Below are positions 1 to 6,056 of a DNA stretch of 7,130 nucleotides, one piece after another; the stretch's first letter is position 1, and every line of letters begins with the position of its first letter. This DNA is from Candidatus Sabulitectum sp. (GTDB lineage: Bacteria; Fermentibacterota; Fermentibacteria; Fermentibacterales; JCC-6). The stretch covers positions 1 through 7,130 of the forward strand of contig JAOZRM010000162.1 in NCBI GenBank assembly GCA_029940175.1, given 5' to 3'. The position numbers and the translations under genes are program-made. Under the pieces are notes generated by a model. It searched no databases. It saw only the letters and a list, made by a program, of their open reading frames with translations, and was not told where the DNA came from.

Positions 1-632
1 GGCATATGGAGAAACAAATAGATCAATGTGGTCCAGGTGCTTCTTGTGGTGAGTATTATCTTGAACTTAGTCCACCAGCTTTTGCCTTCTCCCGGAGTAA
101 TTGCTCTTCGCGGCATTCTTACTCCCAGTAACGCTTCCACCATTCTACCCTCAACAAAACCCAGTCCCCTGACTGAGAGTAGAAAGAGAAGAGCAAGCGG
201 AATTCCAATAACGAGTACGAGAAGTCCCAATGAAACCGAGAGGCCTGTGGTTACCCATATAAAGTAGAATATGCCAGTCACCAGTGAGAGAATCATGTAA
301 AGGCAGGCAGCCCATGCCCTGGGTTCTGCAACTACCTCACAAAACCCGCGAAACCCATTGTTTGTATTCTTCTCGGAGCTGGCAAAAACAGGGGTAGTTA
401 TCTCTTCTATGTCTGAGTACTGCTCCAGAATATCCTCAGGTGTCCCGTATTTTTCGATGATGCCTCGCAGTAGTTCTCCGGTGTCAGCATCAGGTCTTTC
501 TTCAGTTTCAATCTGATATGCGGTGTTGAGATGATCCTCCGCATCTGCCAGAGCATCTTGAACGGTTGATCGATCCAGATCAGCAAGTGCGTTCTTTAAA
601 TCATCAAGGTAGTTCTCAATTTGCCTATTCAT
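1..632 (-). CDS. HAAS-domain / putative sensor membrane protein, partial (C-terminus beyond left edge)
   Basis: The first 210 codons are present and the frame stays open to the window edge. Residues 1-75 are an acidic helical region containing EKYGTPEDILEQY (60-72), typical of the HAAS-type domain that accompanies PadR regulators. Residues 104-172 hold two closely spaced membrane helices (about 106-129 and 132-155) followed by RGLGFVEGRMVEALLGVRMPRR-like residues. This layout matches the Pfam 'putative sensor' membrane domain, and a third helix begins near 198. The ATG overlaps the PadR stop codon (ATGAATAG, 8-bp overlap), and a GGAGGGG ribosome site lies 6 bases upstream inside the PadR gene, so the two are translationally coupled. 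By family knowledge, such proteins are co-transcribed with PadR regulators and may modulate them or sense envelope stress; that role is inference. A histidine kinase or further membrane segments could follow outside the window. Confidence 0.85.
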   Translation of the reverse strand, partial: MNRQIENYLDDLKNALADLDRSTVQDALADAEDHLNTAYQIETEERPDADTGELLRGIIEKYGTPEDILEQYSDIEEITTPVFASSEKNTNNGFRGFCEVVAEPRAWAACLYMILSLVTGIFYFIWVTTGLSVSLGLLVLVIGIPLALLFLLSVRGLGFVEGRMVEALLGVRMPRRAITPGEGKSWWTKFKIILTTRSTWTTLIYLFLHM

Positions 633-993
633 GAACATCCCCTCCAAGAATTCTGTTCATTAATGTACAGGTGCCCTCCCAGAGATCCTGCCATCTTTCA
701 AGGGCCCCGCGGCCTGTTTCTGTAATACTGTAATACCGCCTTGGGGGGCCAGACACTGACGGCTCAACCCTGCTGCTTAGAAGTTCATTCTTCTCCAGGG
801 ATTTGAGCACTGGATAAAGGGCACCCTGTTTTATCAACTGAAAATCCTCTTCCTCTCCCGACATTTCCTTTGCAATTCTGTAACCATACATAGGCTCTTT
901 CGCCTGGGCGAGAATTGCAAGTAATGCCAGTGAAGTAATTCCCGAACTGAGCTCTCTACTGAACTTTCGGTCCGCAGTGCTTCTCACATCCAA
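625..993 (-). CDS. PadR-family transcriptional regulator
   Basis: A 122-residue winged-helix DNA-binding protein of normal PadR length. Typical motifs, counted from the TTG start, are YGYRIAKEM (36-44), the recognition-helix block KQGALYPVLKSLEKNELL (55-72), and the wing PPRRYYSITETGR (83-95), followed by a C-terminal helix used for dimerisation. The frame is open back to a GTG at 1011, but the only good ribosome site (AGGAG, 1001-1005) lies inside that extension and sits 7 bases before the TTG at 993-991, so I prefer the TTG start. PadR proteins usually repress their own operon and release DNA on ligand or stress signals. Here the operon includes the overlapping membrane sensor gene, and inverted repeats surround the promoter, consistent with autoregulation (inferred). 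Ligand unknown. Confidence 0.92.
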   Translation of the reverse strand: MDVRSTADRKFSRELSSGITSLALLAILAQAKEPMYGYRIAKEMSGEEEDFQLIKQGALYPVLKSLEKNELLSSRVEPSVSGPPRRYYSITETGRGALERWQDLWEGTCTLMNRILGGDVHE

Positions 994-1000
994 TTTGTTT

Positions 1001-1005
1001 CTCCT
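1001..1005 (-). promoter_or_regulatory. Ribosome binding site deciding the PadR start
   Basis: AGGAG on the minus strand lies 7 bases before TTG 993-991. It falls within the codons that a GTG start at 1011 would translate, so it favours the shorter protein. Confidence 0.6.
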
Positions 1006-1017
1006 CTCCACAAAATA

Positions 1018-1075
1018 ACACTAGTAGCTCAACACTGTTATCGATTGAATACTACTATCATGTTGGTGCTAGTGT
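1018..1075. repeat. Nested inverted repeats around the PadR promoter (candidate operator)
   Basis: ACACTAG (1018-1024) is the exact reverse complement of CTAGTGT (1069-1075). TAGTAG (1022-1027) is complementary to CTACTA (1052-1057). AACACT occurs twice in direct orientation (1017 and 1031), the second inside the small palindrome AACA-C-TGTT (1031-1039). PadR dimers bind dyad sites at their own promoters, so this is a natural candidate operator, but it does not show the often-cited ATGT-N8-ACAT pattern. Confidence 0.4.
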
Positions 1076-1078
1076 CAA
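1049..1078 (-). promoter_or_regulatory. Sigma70-like promoter of the PadR-sensor operon
   Basis: On the minus strand a consensus -35 TTGACA (1078-1073) is followed after 18 bases by TAGTAT (1054-1049), a 4/6 match to the -10 box. Transcription would begin near 1042, giving a leader of roughly 50 bases to the TTG start. The arms of an inverted repeat (1018-1024 and 1069-1075) flank the core, and one overlaps the -35 box. Confidence 0.6.
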
Positions 1079-1171
1079 GTCCGCCCTACCGCCATTCACG
1101 CTTCTTTTCGTCAATTACATCACGAAACCACTGAATTCATTGATAATTCATCCATTACCTACCATTGATTG

Positions 1172-1183
1172 AGGTCTTGACCT
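1172..1183. repeat. 12-bp palindrome upstream of the HD-GYP gene
   Basis: AGGTC-TT-GACCT has perfect 5-bp arms with a 2-bp centre and lies directly before the GAGGAG site at 1185. It may be a regulator site or a small leader hairpin near the ribosome site. Short palindromes also arise by chance. Confidence 0.25.
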
Positions 1184-1191
1184 TGAGGAGA

Positions 1192-1206
1192 ATGGGAGCA
1201 ATGTAA
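1192..1206 (+). promoter_or_regulatory. Start-stop / minimal leader ORF upstream of the HD-GYP gene
   Basis: GAGGAG (1185-1190) precedes ATG 1201-1203 by 10 bases, but this ATG is followed at once by TAA (1204-1206). An earlier ATG (1192) reads only Met-Gly-Ala-Met before the same stop. Both are in frame with the downstream sensor gene, whose first usable codon after the stop is TTG 1219. This could set translation by reinitiation, or could be a nonsense change in the original start region. Confidence 0.4.
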
Positions 1207-1218
1207 AGACAGATATTT

Positions 1219-4134
1219 TTGTTGAATTCCGGTGAAAGGTTGAAATTGAAGACAGGCGAAGAGCACTCGAAGTTTGCTGATTTACTGAGAGATTCAGAAG
1301 GTAATTTATCTTCTCTACTCTCTCTCTTTAAAAACACACTTATTTTCATTTTCGATGCCCAAGGACATTTCACGTTTGGACAGGGTGACTCGGATATAAG
1401 TCTACACATTGATTCTGATCATTTTATTGGCAGATCTGTAAGTGACATTCTTCCTCCCAATGTATCAATCCCTTTTGATAATGCTTTTCGTAAAAACCTT
1501 CAGGGAGAAGTGGTTGAGTTCACTTACAAGCTTGTGACTGAGAGTCAGGCTGGATGGTTCAAGGCAATTTGCTCTCCTGTATACCGAGACGGTGCTTTCG
1601 ACGGCTCTCTTGTTGTAATAAGAGATATCACAAAAGAAAAGACATCCACGGAAGCATTGCTGAAAAGTGAAGAAAATTACAAAACTCTGGTTGAAATGGC
1701 CACTGTTGCCATAGTAATGATAGAAAGTGGAAAAATAACATTCGCAAACCCGGTAACGTGTGAAATTTCCGGATATACCAGAGAAGAACTTCTCTCCAAA
1801 GACTTTATTGAATTCATCGCACCACAGGAACGTCAGAGAGTAATGGAAATCCATTCATCAAGACTTTCCAGCCATGATGCGCCGGGATCCTATGAGACCA
1901 AAGTGATCAAAAAGAATGGATTAATCCTGGATATTGAACTAAGCTTGAAAACAATAAAATACCAGGGCAGAGTATCAGTTCAGGCTCTATTACAGGATAT
2001 CAGCCTGAAGAAGAAGCTCGAAAATGAAATGCTATCCCTCCAGGAAACTCTCCAGGAAAAAGTCGAGGAAAGAACCATTCAGCTAGAGAAATACCGCCAG
2101 CACTTGCAGGAAACGGTGGATGAAAGAACAACTCGTCTGAGGAATACTGTAAGTCTTTTACGGATTGAGATCGAAGAAAGAATAGTTGCAGAGGATCGAG
2201 CAGAACACCTTAAGCAGATCCTGAAAGCGATCCGCAGCATCAATCTTCTTATCACAAAGGAAACCGATGCTCAGGTCCTGATTGACCAGGCATGCATGAA
2301 ACTGGTTGAAGCAAGAGGATATAAAGATGCATGGGTTTTCCTGGTGAATCCGGATGGGTCTTACATGACTGCATCAGAAGCCAGGTACGGTGAAGATCTG
2401 GAGCCCCTTAAGGATAACCTTATGAAAGGTTGTTACACTCCCTGTATAGACAAAACTCTGGAGACAAAAAAAGCATGGATTTCTGATCTTTCCAGATCAA
2501 TCTGTTCTGATTGTTTGCTTAAACCGGAATCAGATAAGTCCAGACACATAATGGCATGCAGGCTTGAATGCAGGGGAAGGATATTTGGTGCTCTTACTGT
2601 AACAAGTCTTGGCTCCGCACCACCTGATCAAGAAGAAGTGGGTTTGTTTACGGAGGTCTGTGATGATATTGCCTTTGCCCTGGACAGTATAGAGCATGAA
2701 AGTGCCCGTGAGCTTGCAACGAAAGCACTTACAGAGAGTGAGGGTCGCTACAAAGCACTATTTGAGAACGCTGGAATGGCCATTTTATTCATGGAAGAAG
2801 ACATGATTCTTGACTGCAACATGAGAGCTGCTGAAGTTTTCGGGTGCAGCACAAAGGACTTAAAGGGAATGCGGCCGTATGAACTGTCTCCACAGATACA
2901 ACCTGATGGCAGACCCTCGCTTGAAAAAGCAATTGAGAGGATTGAGGCGGCCATTCATGATAAACCACAATTCTTCAGATGGATCCATACCAGGGTTGGC
3001 GGCGATGAGTTCCCTGCAGAAATCAGTTTGAATGCTGTTAGAATTAATGGGAGAAACTACATTCAGGCTATTGTAAATGATATTGGTTCAAGAGAAAAAG
3101 CAGAAATGGCTCTTCAGCAGAGTGAGGAAAACTACAGAACTCTTTCCGATAATGTGCCGGTAGGAATTTTCAGGAGCGACCCTGCGGACAACGGTACTCT
3201 TCTGGCGGTAAATCCCATGATGGCCACCATGTTCGGGTATGATTCCAAGTACGATCTACTTCAGAATAATTCCCGGATCCTGTATACCAGCACTGACTCC
3301 AGGCTGCAATTTCTCCAGAAGCTGAATTCCAGTGGTGTTGTAGAGAATTATGAAACTCCTATGCGCAAAAAAGATGGTTCTCAGTTCTGGGCATCCATTT
3401 CAGCAAAACTTGTTATACAAAACAAAGAAAACCACTCCCGCATAATCGATGGCATTGTTACAGATATTTCAGAGAACAAACGGCATGAGGAAAATCTTCG
3501 CAGAAGTCTCGATAGCTTTAAGGCAGCAATTGAGGGAACAGTTGCTGCAATGAGTCTGCTGGTTGAGATGAAAGATCCCTATACTTCCGGCCATCAGAAG
3601 GGTGTAGCTCATCTTGCATGTGCCATTGGCAGGGAAATGAACCTGGATGAAGATACTATTGACTGCCTGCGTATTGCCAGCACTCTCCACGATCTGGGAA
3701 AAATGAATGTTCCACTGGAAATCCTTAACAAGCCCGGTCCTCTGAACGAGTTTGAGATGGACTTCCTTAGAACTCATCCCGGTGCAGGATACGATATTTT
3801 AAAAGCAGTTGAATTCCCGTGGCCAATTGCAGAGGTCATTCGTCAGCATCACGAAAGACAGGATGGATCGGGATACCCAAGAGGCCTTAAGGGTAATGAG
3901 ATTATGATTGAAGCAAGTATCATTGCAGTTTCTGATGTAGTAGAGGCTGTAGCTTCAAGAAGACCATATCGGGCCAGTATGGGTATTGATGTGGCAATCA
4001 ATGTCATACAGGAAGGTCGAGGAACATTCTTCAATGAGGAAGTTGTAGACTGCTGCATGAAGCTTTTCAACGAGAAAGGCTTCAGCCTTATTGATCATGA
4101 CAAAAAAACAACTAAAACAGAATTGATTCTCTGA
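1219..4134 (+). CDS. Multi-PAS/GAF sensor HD-GYP phosphodiesterase (predicted c-di-GMP hydrolase)
   Basis: A 971-residue protein with no signal peptide or membrane helix, so probably cytoplasmic. Domains: PAS 1 (about 31-138), PAS 2 (149-262), charged coiled coil (263-335) with an 18-residue repeat (VEERT at 282, VDERT at 300), GAF (336-490), PAS 3 (503-623), PAS 4 (632-750), HD-GYP (765-955). The HD-GYP residues are all present: GH at 791-792, HDLGK at 824-828, H853, HHER at 877-880, DGSGYP at 882-887, D906 and RRPYR at 914-918. An active di-iron-type phosphodiesterase cleaving cyclic di-GMP is therefore predicted. The GAF domain has Cys 405, 409, 429, 432, 447 and 451. No GGDEF, EAL or kinase domain is present. 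The start is uncertain: TTG 1219 follows an in-frame stop at 1204 and lacks a well-spaced ribosome site, whereas TTG 1246 has AAAGG (1235-1239) 6 bases upstream. The signal sensed is unknown. Confidence 0.95.
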   Translation: MLNSGERLKLKTGEEHSKFADLLRDSEGNLSSLLSLFKNTLIFIFDAQGHFTFGQGDSDISLHIDSDHFIGRSVSDILPPNVSIPFDNAFRKNLQGEVVEFTYKLVTESQAGWFKAICSPVYRDGAFDGSLVVIRDITKEKTSTEALLKSEENYKTLVEMATVAIVMIESGKITFANPVTCEISGYTREELLSKDFIEFIAPQERQRVMEIHSSRLSSHDAPGSYETKVIKKNGLILDIELSLKTIKYQGRVSVQALLQDISLKKKLENEMLSLQETLQEKVEERTIQLEKYRQHLQETVDERTTRLRNTVSLLRIEIEERIVAEDRAEHLKQILKAIRSINLLITKETDAQVLIDQACMKLVEARGYKDAWVFLVNPDGSYMTASEARYGEDLEPLKDNLMKGCYTPCIDKTLETKKAWISDLSRSICSDCLLKPESDKSRHIMACRLECRGRIFGALTVTSLGSAPPDQEEVGLFTEVCDDIAFALDSIEHESARELATKALTESEGRYKALFENAGMAILFMEEDMILDCNMRAAEVFGCSTKDLKGMRPYELSPQIQPDGRPSLEKAIERIEAAIHDKPQFFRWIHTRVGGDEFPAEISLNAVRINGRNYIQAIVNDIGSREKAEMALQQSEENYRTLSDNVPVGIFRSDPADNGTLLAVNPMMATMFGYDSKYDLLQNNSRILYTSTDSRLQFLQKLNSSGVVENYETPMRKKDGSQFWASISAKLVIQNKENHSRIIDGIVTDISENKRHEENLRRSLDSFKAAIEGTVAAMSLLVEMKDPYTSGHQKGVAHLACAIGREMNLDEDTIDCLRIASTLHDLGKMNVPLEILNKPGPLNEFEMDFLRTHPGAGYDILKAVEFPWPIAEVIRQHHERQDGSGYPRGLKGNEIMIEASIIAVSDVVEAVASRRPYRASMGIDVAINVIQEGRGTFFNEEVVDCCMKLFNEKGFSLIDHDKKTTKTELIL

Positions 4135-4163
4135 TCGAGCATTCAATTATTCAGTGGAATCAA
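4123..4163. terminator. Hairpin spanning the convergent ends of the HD-GYP and slyD genes
   Basis: TTGATTC (4123-4129) and GAATCAA (4157-4163) form a perfect 7-bp stem. After a small asymmetric internal loop, CTGA (4131-4134) pairs with TCAG (4151-4154), leaving a 16-base loop. The structure contains both stop codons (4132-4134 plus, 4147-4149 minus). It lacks a following T-run on either strand, so it is not a classical intrinsic terminator, but it could stabilise or define both mRNA 3' ends. Confidence 0.3.
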
Positions 4164-4587
4164 CCTCAACAGAGACGATGCTGATATCAAAGAACAGAGT
4201 TCGTCCTGCAAGTGGATGATTCCGGTCAACCGTGATCTCGTCATCCTCAACTGACATTACTCTTATTACCTGACTGTTACCATTTTCATCCTGAGCCTGA
4301 AATTGCATTCCTGGTGTTACATCTTCGATACCGGAAAATGCTTCTTTTTTCAGTACAGAATAAAGACAGGGATTTACTTCCCCATACCCATCCTCAGGCT
4401 GTATCTCCACAGAGAATTCATCTCCTGTTTTCCTGCCGGTGAGTTCTTTTTCAAGACCGGGGATAATTGCTCCTGTCCCATGTTTGAAAACAAGGGGTTC
4501 ACCATCTGTTGAAGCATTGATTATCTGCCCCGCTTCATTCTTTAGCTTATAATGCATTGAAACAACGCTGCCACTTTGAATTTCCAT
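4147..4587 (-). CDS. slyD: SlyD-like FKBP-type peptidyl-prolyl cis-trans isomerase
   Basis: A 146-residue protein that catalyses cis-trans isomerisation of prolyl bonds and acts as a cytoplasmic folding chaperone. The split FKBP fold is clear: SVVSMHYKLKNEAG near the N-terminus, HGTGAIIPGLE (36-46), EDGYGE (65-70), an inserted flap chaperone segment (about 71-120), and the closing strand NHPLAGRTLFFDI (123-135), the hallmark of the SlyD group. The long His/Cys-rich metal-binding tail of E. coli SlyD is absent; the protein ends soon after the FKBP fold, as in many short SlyD homologues. The frame extends to a TTG at 4602, but ATG 4587 gives the usual family N-terminus and follows GAGGAG by 3 bases, so I chose it. 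There is no signal peptide. It is transcribed from its own promoter and converges on the HD-GYP gene. Confidence 0.93.
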   Translation of the reverse strand: MEIQSGSVVSMHYKLKNEAGQIINASTDGEPLVFKHGTGAIIPGLEKELTGRKTGDEFSVEIQPEDGYGEVNPCLYSVLKKEAFSGIEDVTPGMQFQAQDENGNSQVIRVMSVEDDEITVDRNHPLAGRTLFFDISIVSVEVDSTE

Positions 4588-4625
4588 ATTCTCCTCATTC
4601 AATTTTATGTCCAGGTTGGAGTACC

Positions 4626-4654
4626 CATATACCCCTGAAAAACAGATTCGTCAA
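4626..4654 (-). promoter_or_regulatory. Sigma70-like promoter of slyD
   Basis: On the minus strand TTGACG (4654-4649, 5/6 to the -35 consensus) is separated by exactly 17 bases from TATATG (4631-4626, 4/6 to the -10). It lies about 39 bases upstream of the slyD ATG, in the 113-bp gap after the exported-protein gene, implying independent transcription of slyD. Confidence 0.6.
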
Positions 4655-4700
4655 CTTGTAATTCAAGACGAAGAACCAGGAGAGTCTCATGGCTGGAAGA

Positions 4701-5789
4701 TCAATCGATTACCACTGTCCTGTAACTGGAAACTGAAGTTCCGTCATGAATACTGATAAAGTACACTCCCTGATTCAAACCATCTATGGATAAAGTGTGC
4801 TGGCCCGGCAGGAAAGAACCATCTGCTATATCACCACTGCACCTTCCAGAAATATCAAAAATTTCTATAGAAAGGTGACTCAATACTTCTGTGGTTACCG
4901 ACAGGTCAAATGGAATGGACACCGGGCTGGCAAGAGATACCGTATAGTTCTCGCTTATCTCAGTTTCATTTTGGGAAACACCCGAGGTACTCCACCCTGC
5001 GAGAACAGACATCATCCACCACCATGCTCTACCTTTGATAGTACAGCTTTCAACAGTTGTGTGACCGTATTCATCACCGTAGTACTGCGGGTGCTCTGAT
5101 GGTACAGTTGTCCCGCTGTATTCATAGGTATTCTGCTCCCACTGAGAGGTTGCTGGATTGAACCACCAGCTGTCCAGGTCTGCAAAATCAAAAAGGACTT
5201 TGTTGTTAGCAGCACAGTAATCCCTTATCTGGTTGTTCCTCAGATATCTGTTGTATCCGGATGAGCTAACCCCCTGAGCATTTCCGGTGAGGTAGATAAA
5301 AGTAACATCAGGAAATTCTCCTTCAAGCATTGTCATAGCATCTAAATAAGCCTGCACCTGTGCTTCAGAGTAAGAATTGCACTGAGTACACCAGGACCAC
5401 ATAGAGGTATCAAGAGTAGGATTATTGTTTAGAACTGCTCTTGTAAGATTCAACCCATCCGTAGTTTGCCAGTAGTCTTCCGGGCCAACATAACCAGTAC
5501 TTTCCTGACCATCAAACACGCAATATGCCCCTGAAATATCAGGCAAAGTTAAGTATCCAATTGCACAATCAAATACATAGTTACTGTCCTCGATGAACTC
5601 AACTCCGTATGTAAGCTGACCACCGTGAGAAGTATGAGCATAATGGGATTGAATAGAACTCTGAACGGAATCGATCCAGAATTGAGGGATCTCATCAAGA
5701 TCTGCACAGGTATGATCAATCACAATCCCCTGAGCATTGGCAAAAAAGATAACAACAAACAGCATTACCATCAGATTAACAAGGCGCAT
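4701..5789 (-). CDS. Exported protein of uncharacterised family with C-terminal sorting-like domain
   Basis: A 362-residue protein with a signal peptide (hydrophobic 3-16, ANA at 17-19, probable cleavage before Gln20). The main domain (about 22-266) has HYAHTSHGGQ (49-58), DYWQTTDGLN (105-114), MWSWCTQC (130-137), FIYLTGNAQG (164-173), KVLFDFADLDSWW (197-209) and GRAWWWMMSVLAGW (253-266). I recognise this motif set from unnamed exported bacterial proteins, and its TGN and FDFAD blocks recall SGNH/GDSL-like hydrolases, but catalytic residues cannot be assigned with confidence. Residues 281-362 (LSIEIFDISGR, then GVYFISIHDG) resemble the type IX secretion type A sorting domain or a FlgD-like Ig domain, though the usual N-terminal NPF-like start is weak. 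ATG 5789 has a GGAGG site 7 bases upstream. Function is unknown; export and possible surface attachment are inferred. Confidence 0.85.
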   Translation of the reverse strand: MRLVNLMVMLFVVIFFANAQGIVIDHTCADLDEIPQFWIDSVQSSIQSHYAHTSHGGQLTYGVEFIEDSNYVFDCAIGYLTLPDISGAYCVFDGQESTGYVGPEDYWQTTDGLNLTRAVLNNNPTLDTSMWSWCTQCNSYSEAQVQAYLDAMTMLEGEFPDVTFIYLTGNAQGVSSSGYNRYLRNNQIRDYCAANNKVLFDFADLDSWWFNPATSQWEQNTYEYSGTTVPSEHPQYYGDEYGHTTVESCTIKGRAWWWMMSVLAGWSTSGVSQNETEISENYTVSLASPVSIPFDLSVTTEVLSHLSIEIFDISGRCSGDIADGSFLPGQHTLSIDGLNQGVYFISIHDGTSVSSYRTVVID

Positions 5790-5842
5790 ATCACTTCCTC
5801 CAATTCAATAGACCTTCAACATGAAAAACAATAACACATTAA

Positions 5843-5857
5843 CTGTTTCTCAAACAG
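5843..5857 (-). repeat. Small perfect hairpin upstream of the exported-protein gene
   Basis: CTGTTT (5843-5848) and AAACAG (5852-5857) form a 6-bp stem with a 3-base loop. On the minus strand a T-rich stretch ending in five Ts follows about 14 bases later, so it only loosely resembles a terminator or attenuator. The stem is AT-rich and weak. Confidence 0.25.
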
Positions 5858-5869
5858 CGGTGAATGACC

Positions 5870-5934
5870 CTGATTATCGAAAATCTGTGAAGGTAGTAGC
5901 ATCGGTATCCCTGCACCTTCATATGGATAATCGG
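5870..5934. repeat. 65-base nested inverted repeat in the divergent intergenic region
   Basis: The outer stem pairs CTGATTATC (5870-5878) with GATAATCGG (5926-5934), one wobble pair. The inner stem pairs TGTGAAGGT (5886-5894) with ACCTTCATA (5915-5923), also one wobble pair. A 7/2 internal loop separates them. With one bulged base, four further pairs (5896-5899 with 5911-5914) close an 11-base loop. The element lies between two divergent genes for exported proteins. It could be an RNA leader or small-RNA structure, a regulator site, or a dispersed intergenic palindromic repeat. Confidence 0.55.
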
Positions 5935-5997
5935 ATAGCACAATTGAACCCCTCCAATACGGCATAATACAAGACATAGCTTCTCGCATGCTTTTTG

Positions 5998-6003
5998 TAT
6001 AAT
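5998..6003 (+). promoter_or_regulatory. Candidate -10 box of the Asp-box propeller gene
   Basis: A perfect TATAAT lies 54 bases upstream of the ATG at 6057. No recognisable -35 box exists at 16-18 bases upstream, so either an activator is needed or the match is chance in AT-rich sequence. Confidence 0.35.
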
Positions 6004-6056
6004 ATTCTACTATGCAATTAGATTACTTCAAGTACTAACCGAAGGGATGTGATTTC

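Noticed and set aside
28..267. Plus-strand open frame of 79 codons
   Set aside because: It is antisense to the membrane helices of the HAAS/sensor gene, has no family resemblance, and the minus-strand frame is clearly coding.
994..1011. GTG start for PadR adding six residues
   Set aside because: The extension contains the ribosome binding site of the downstream TTG and has no upstream ribosome site of its own.
1132..1150. TGAATT/AATTCA inverted repeat as an operator of the HD-GYP gene
   Set aside because: The arms are only 6 bp and AT-rich, no promoter could be fitted near them, and chance is a sufficient explanation.
4588..4602. TTG start for slyD adding five residues
   Set aside because: The added codons include the GAGGAG ribosome site, and the family N-terminus begins at the ATG.
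4797..5099. Plus-strand open frame of 100 codons opposite the exported protein
   Set aside because: No recognisable motifs; it lies opposite the well-supported sorting-like domain.
5870..5934. Integron attC site
   Set aside because: The stem pattern is suggestive, but the conserved GTT-type core ends and adjacent cassette or integrase context are absent.
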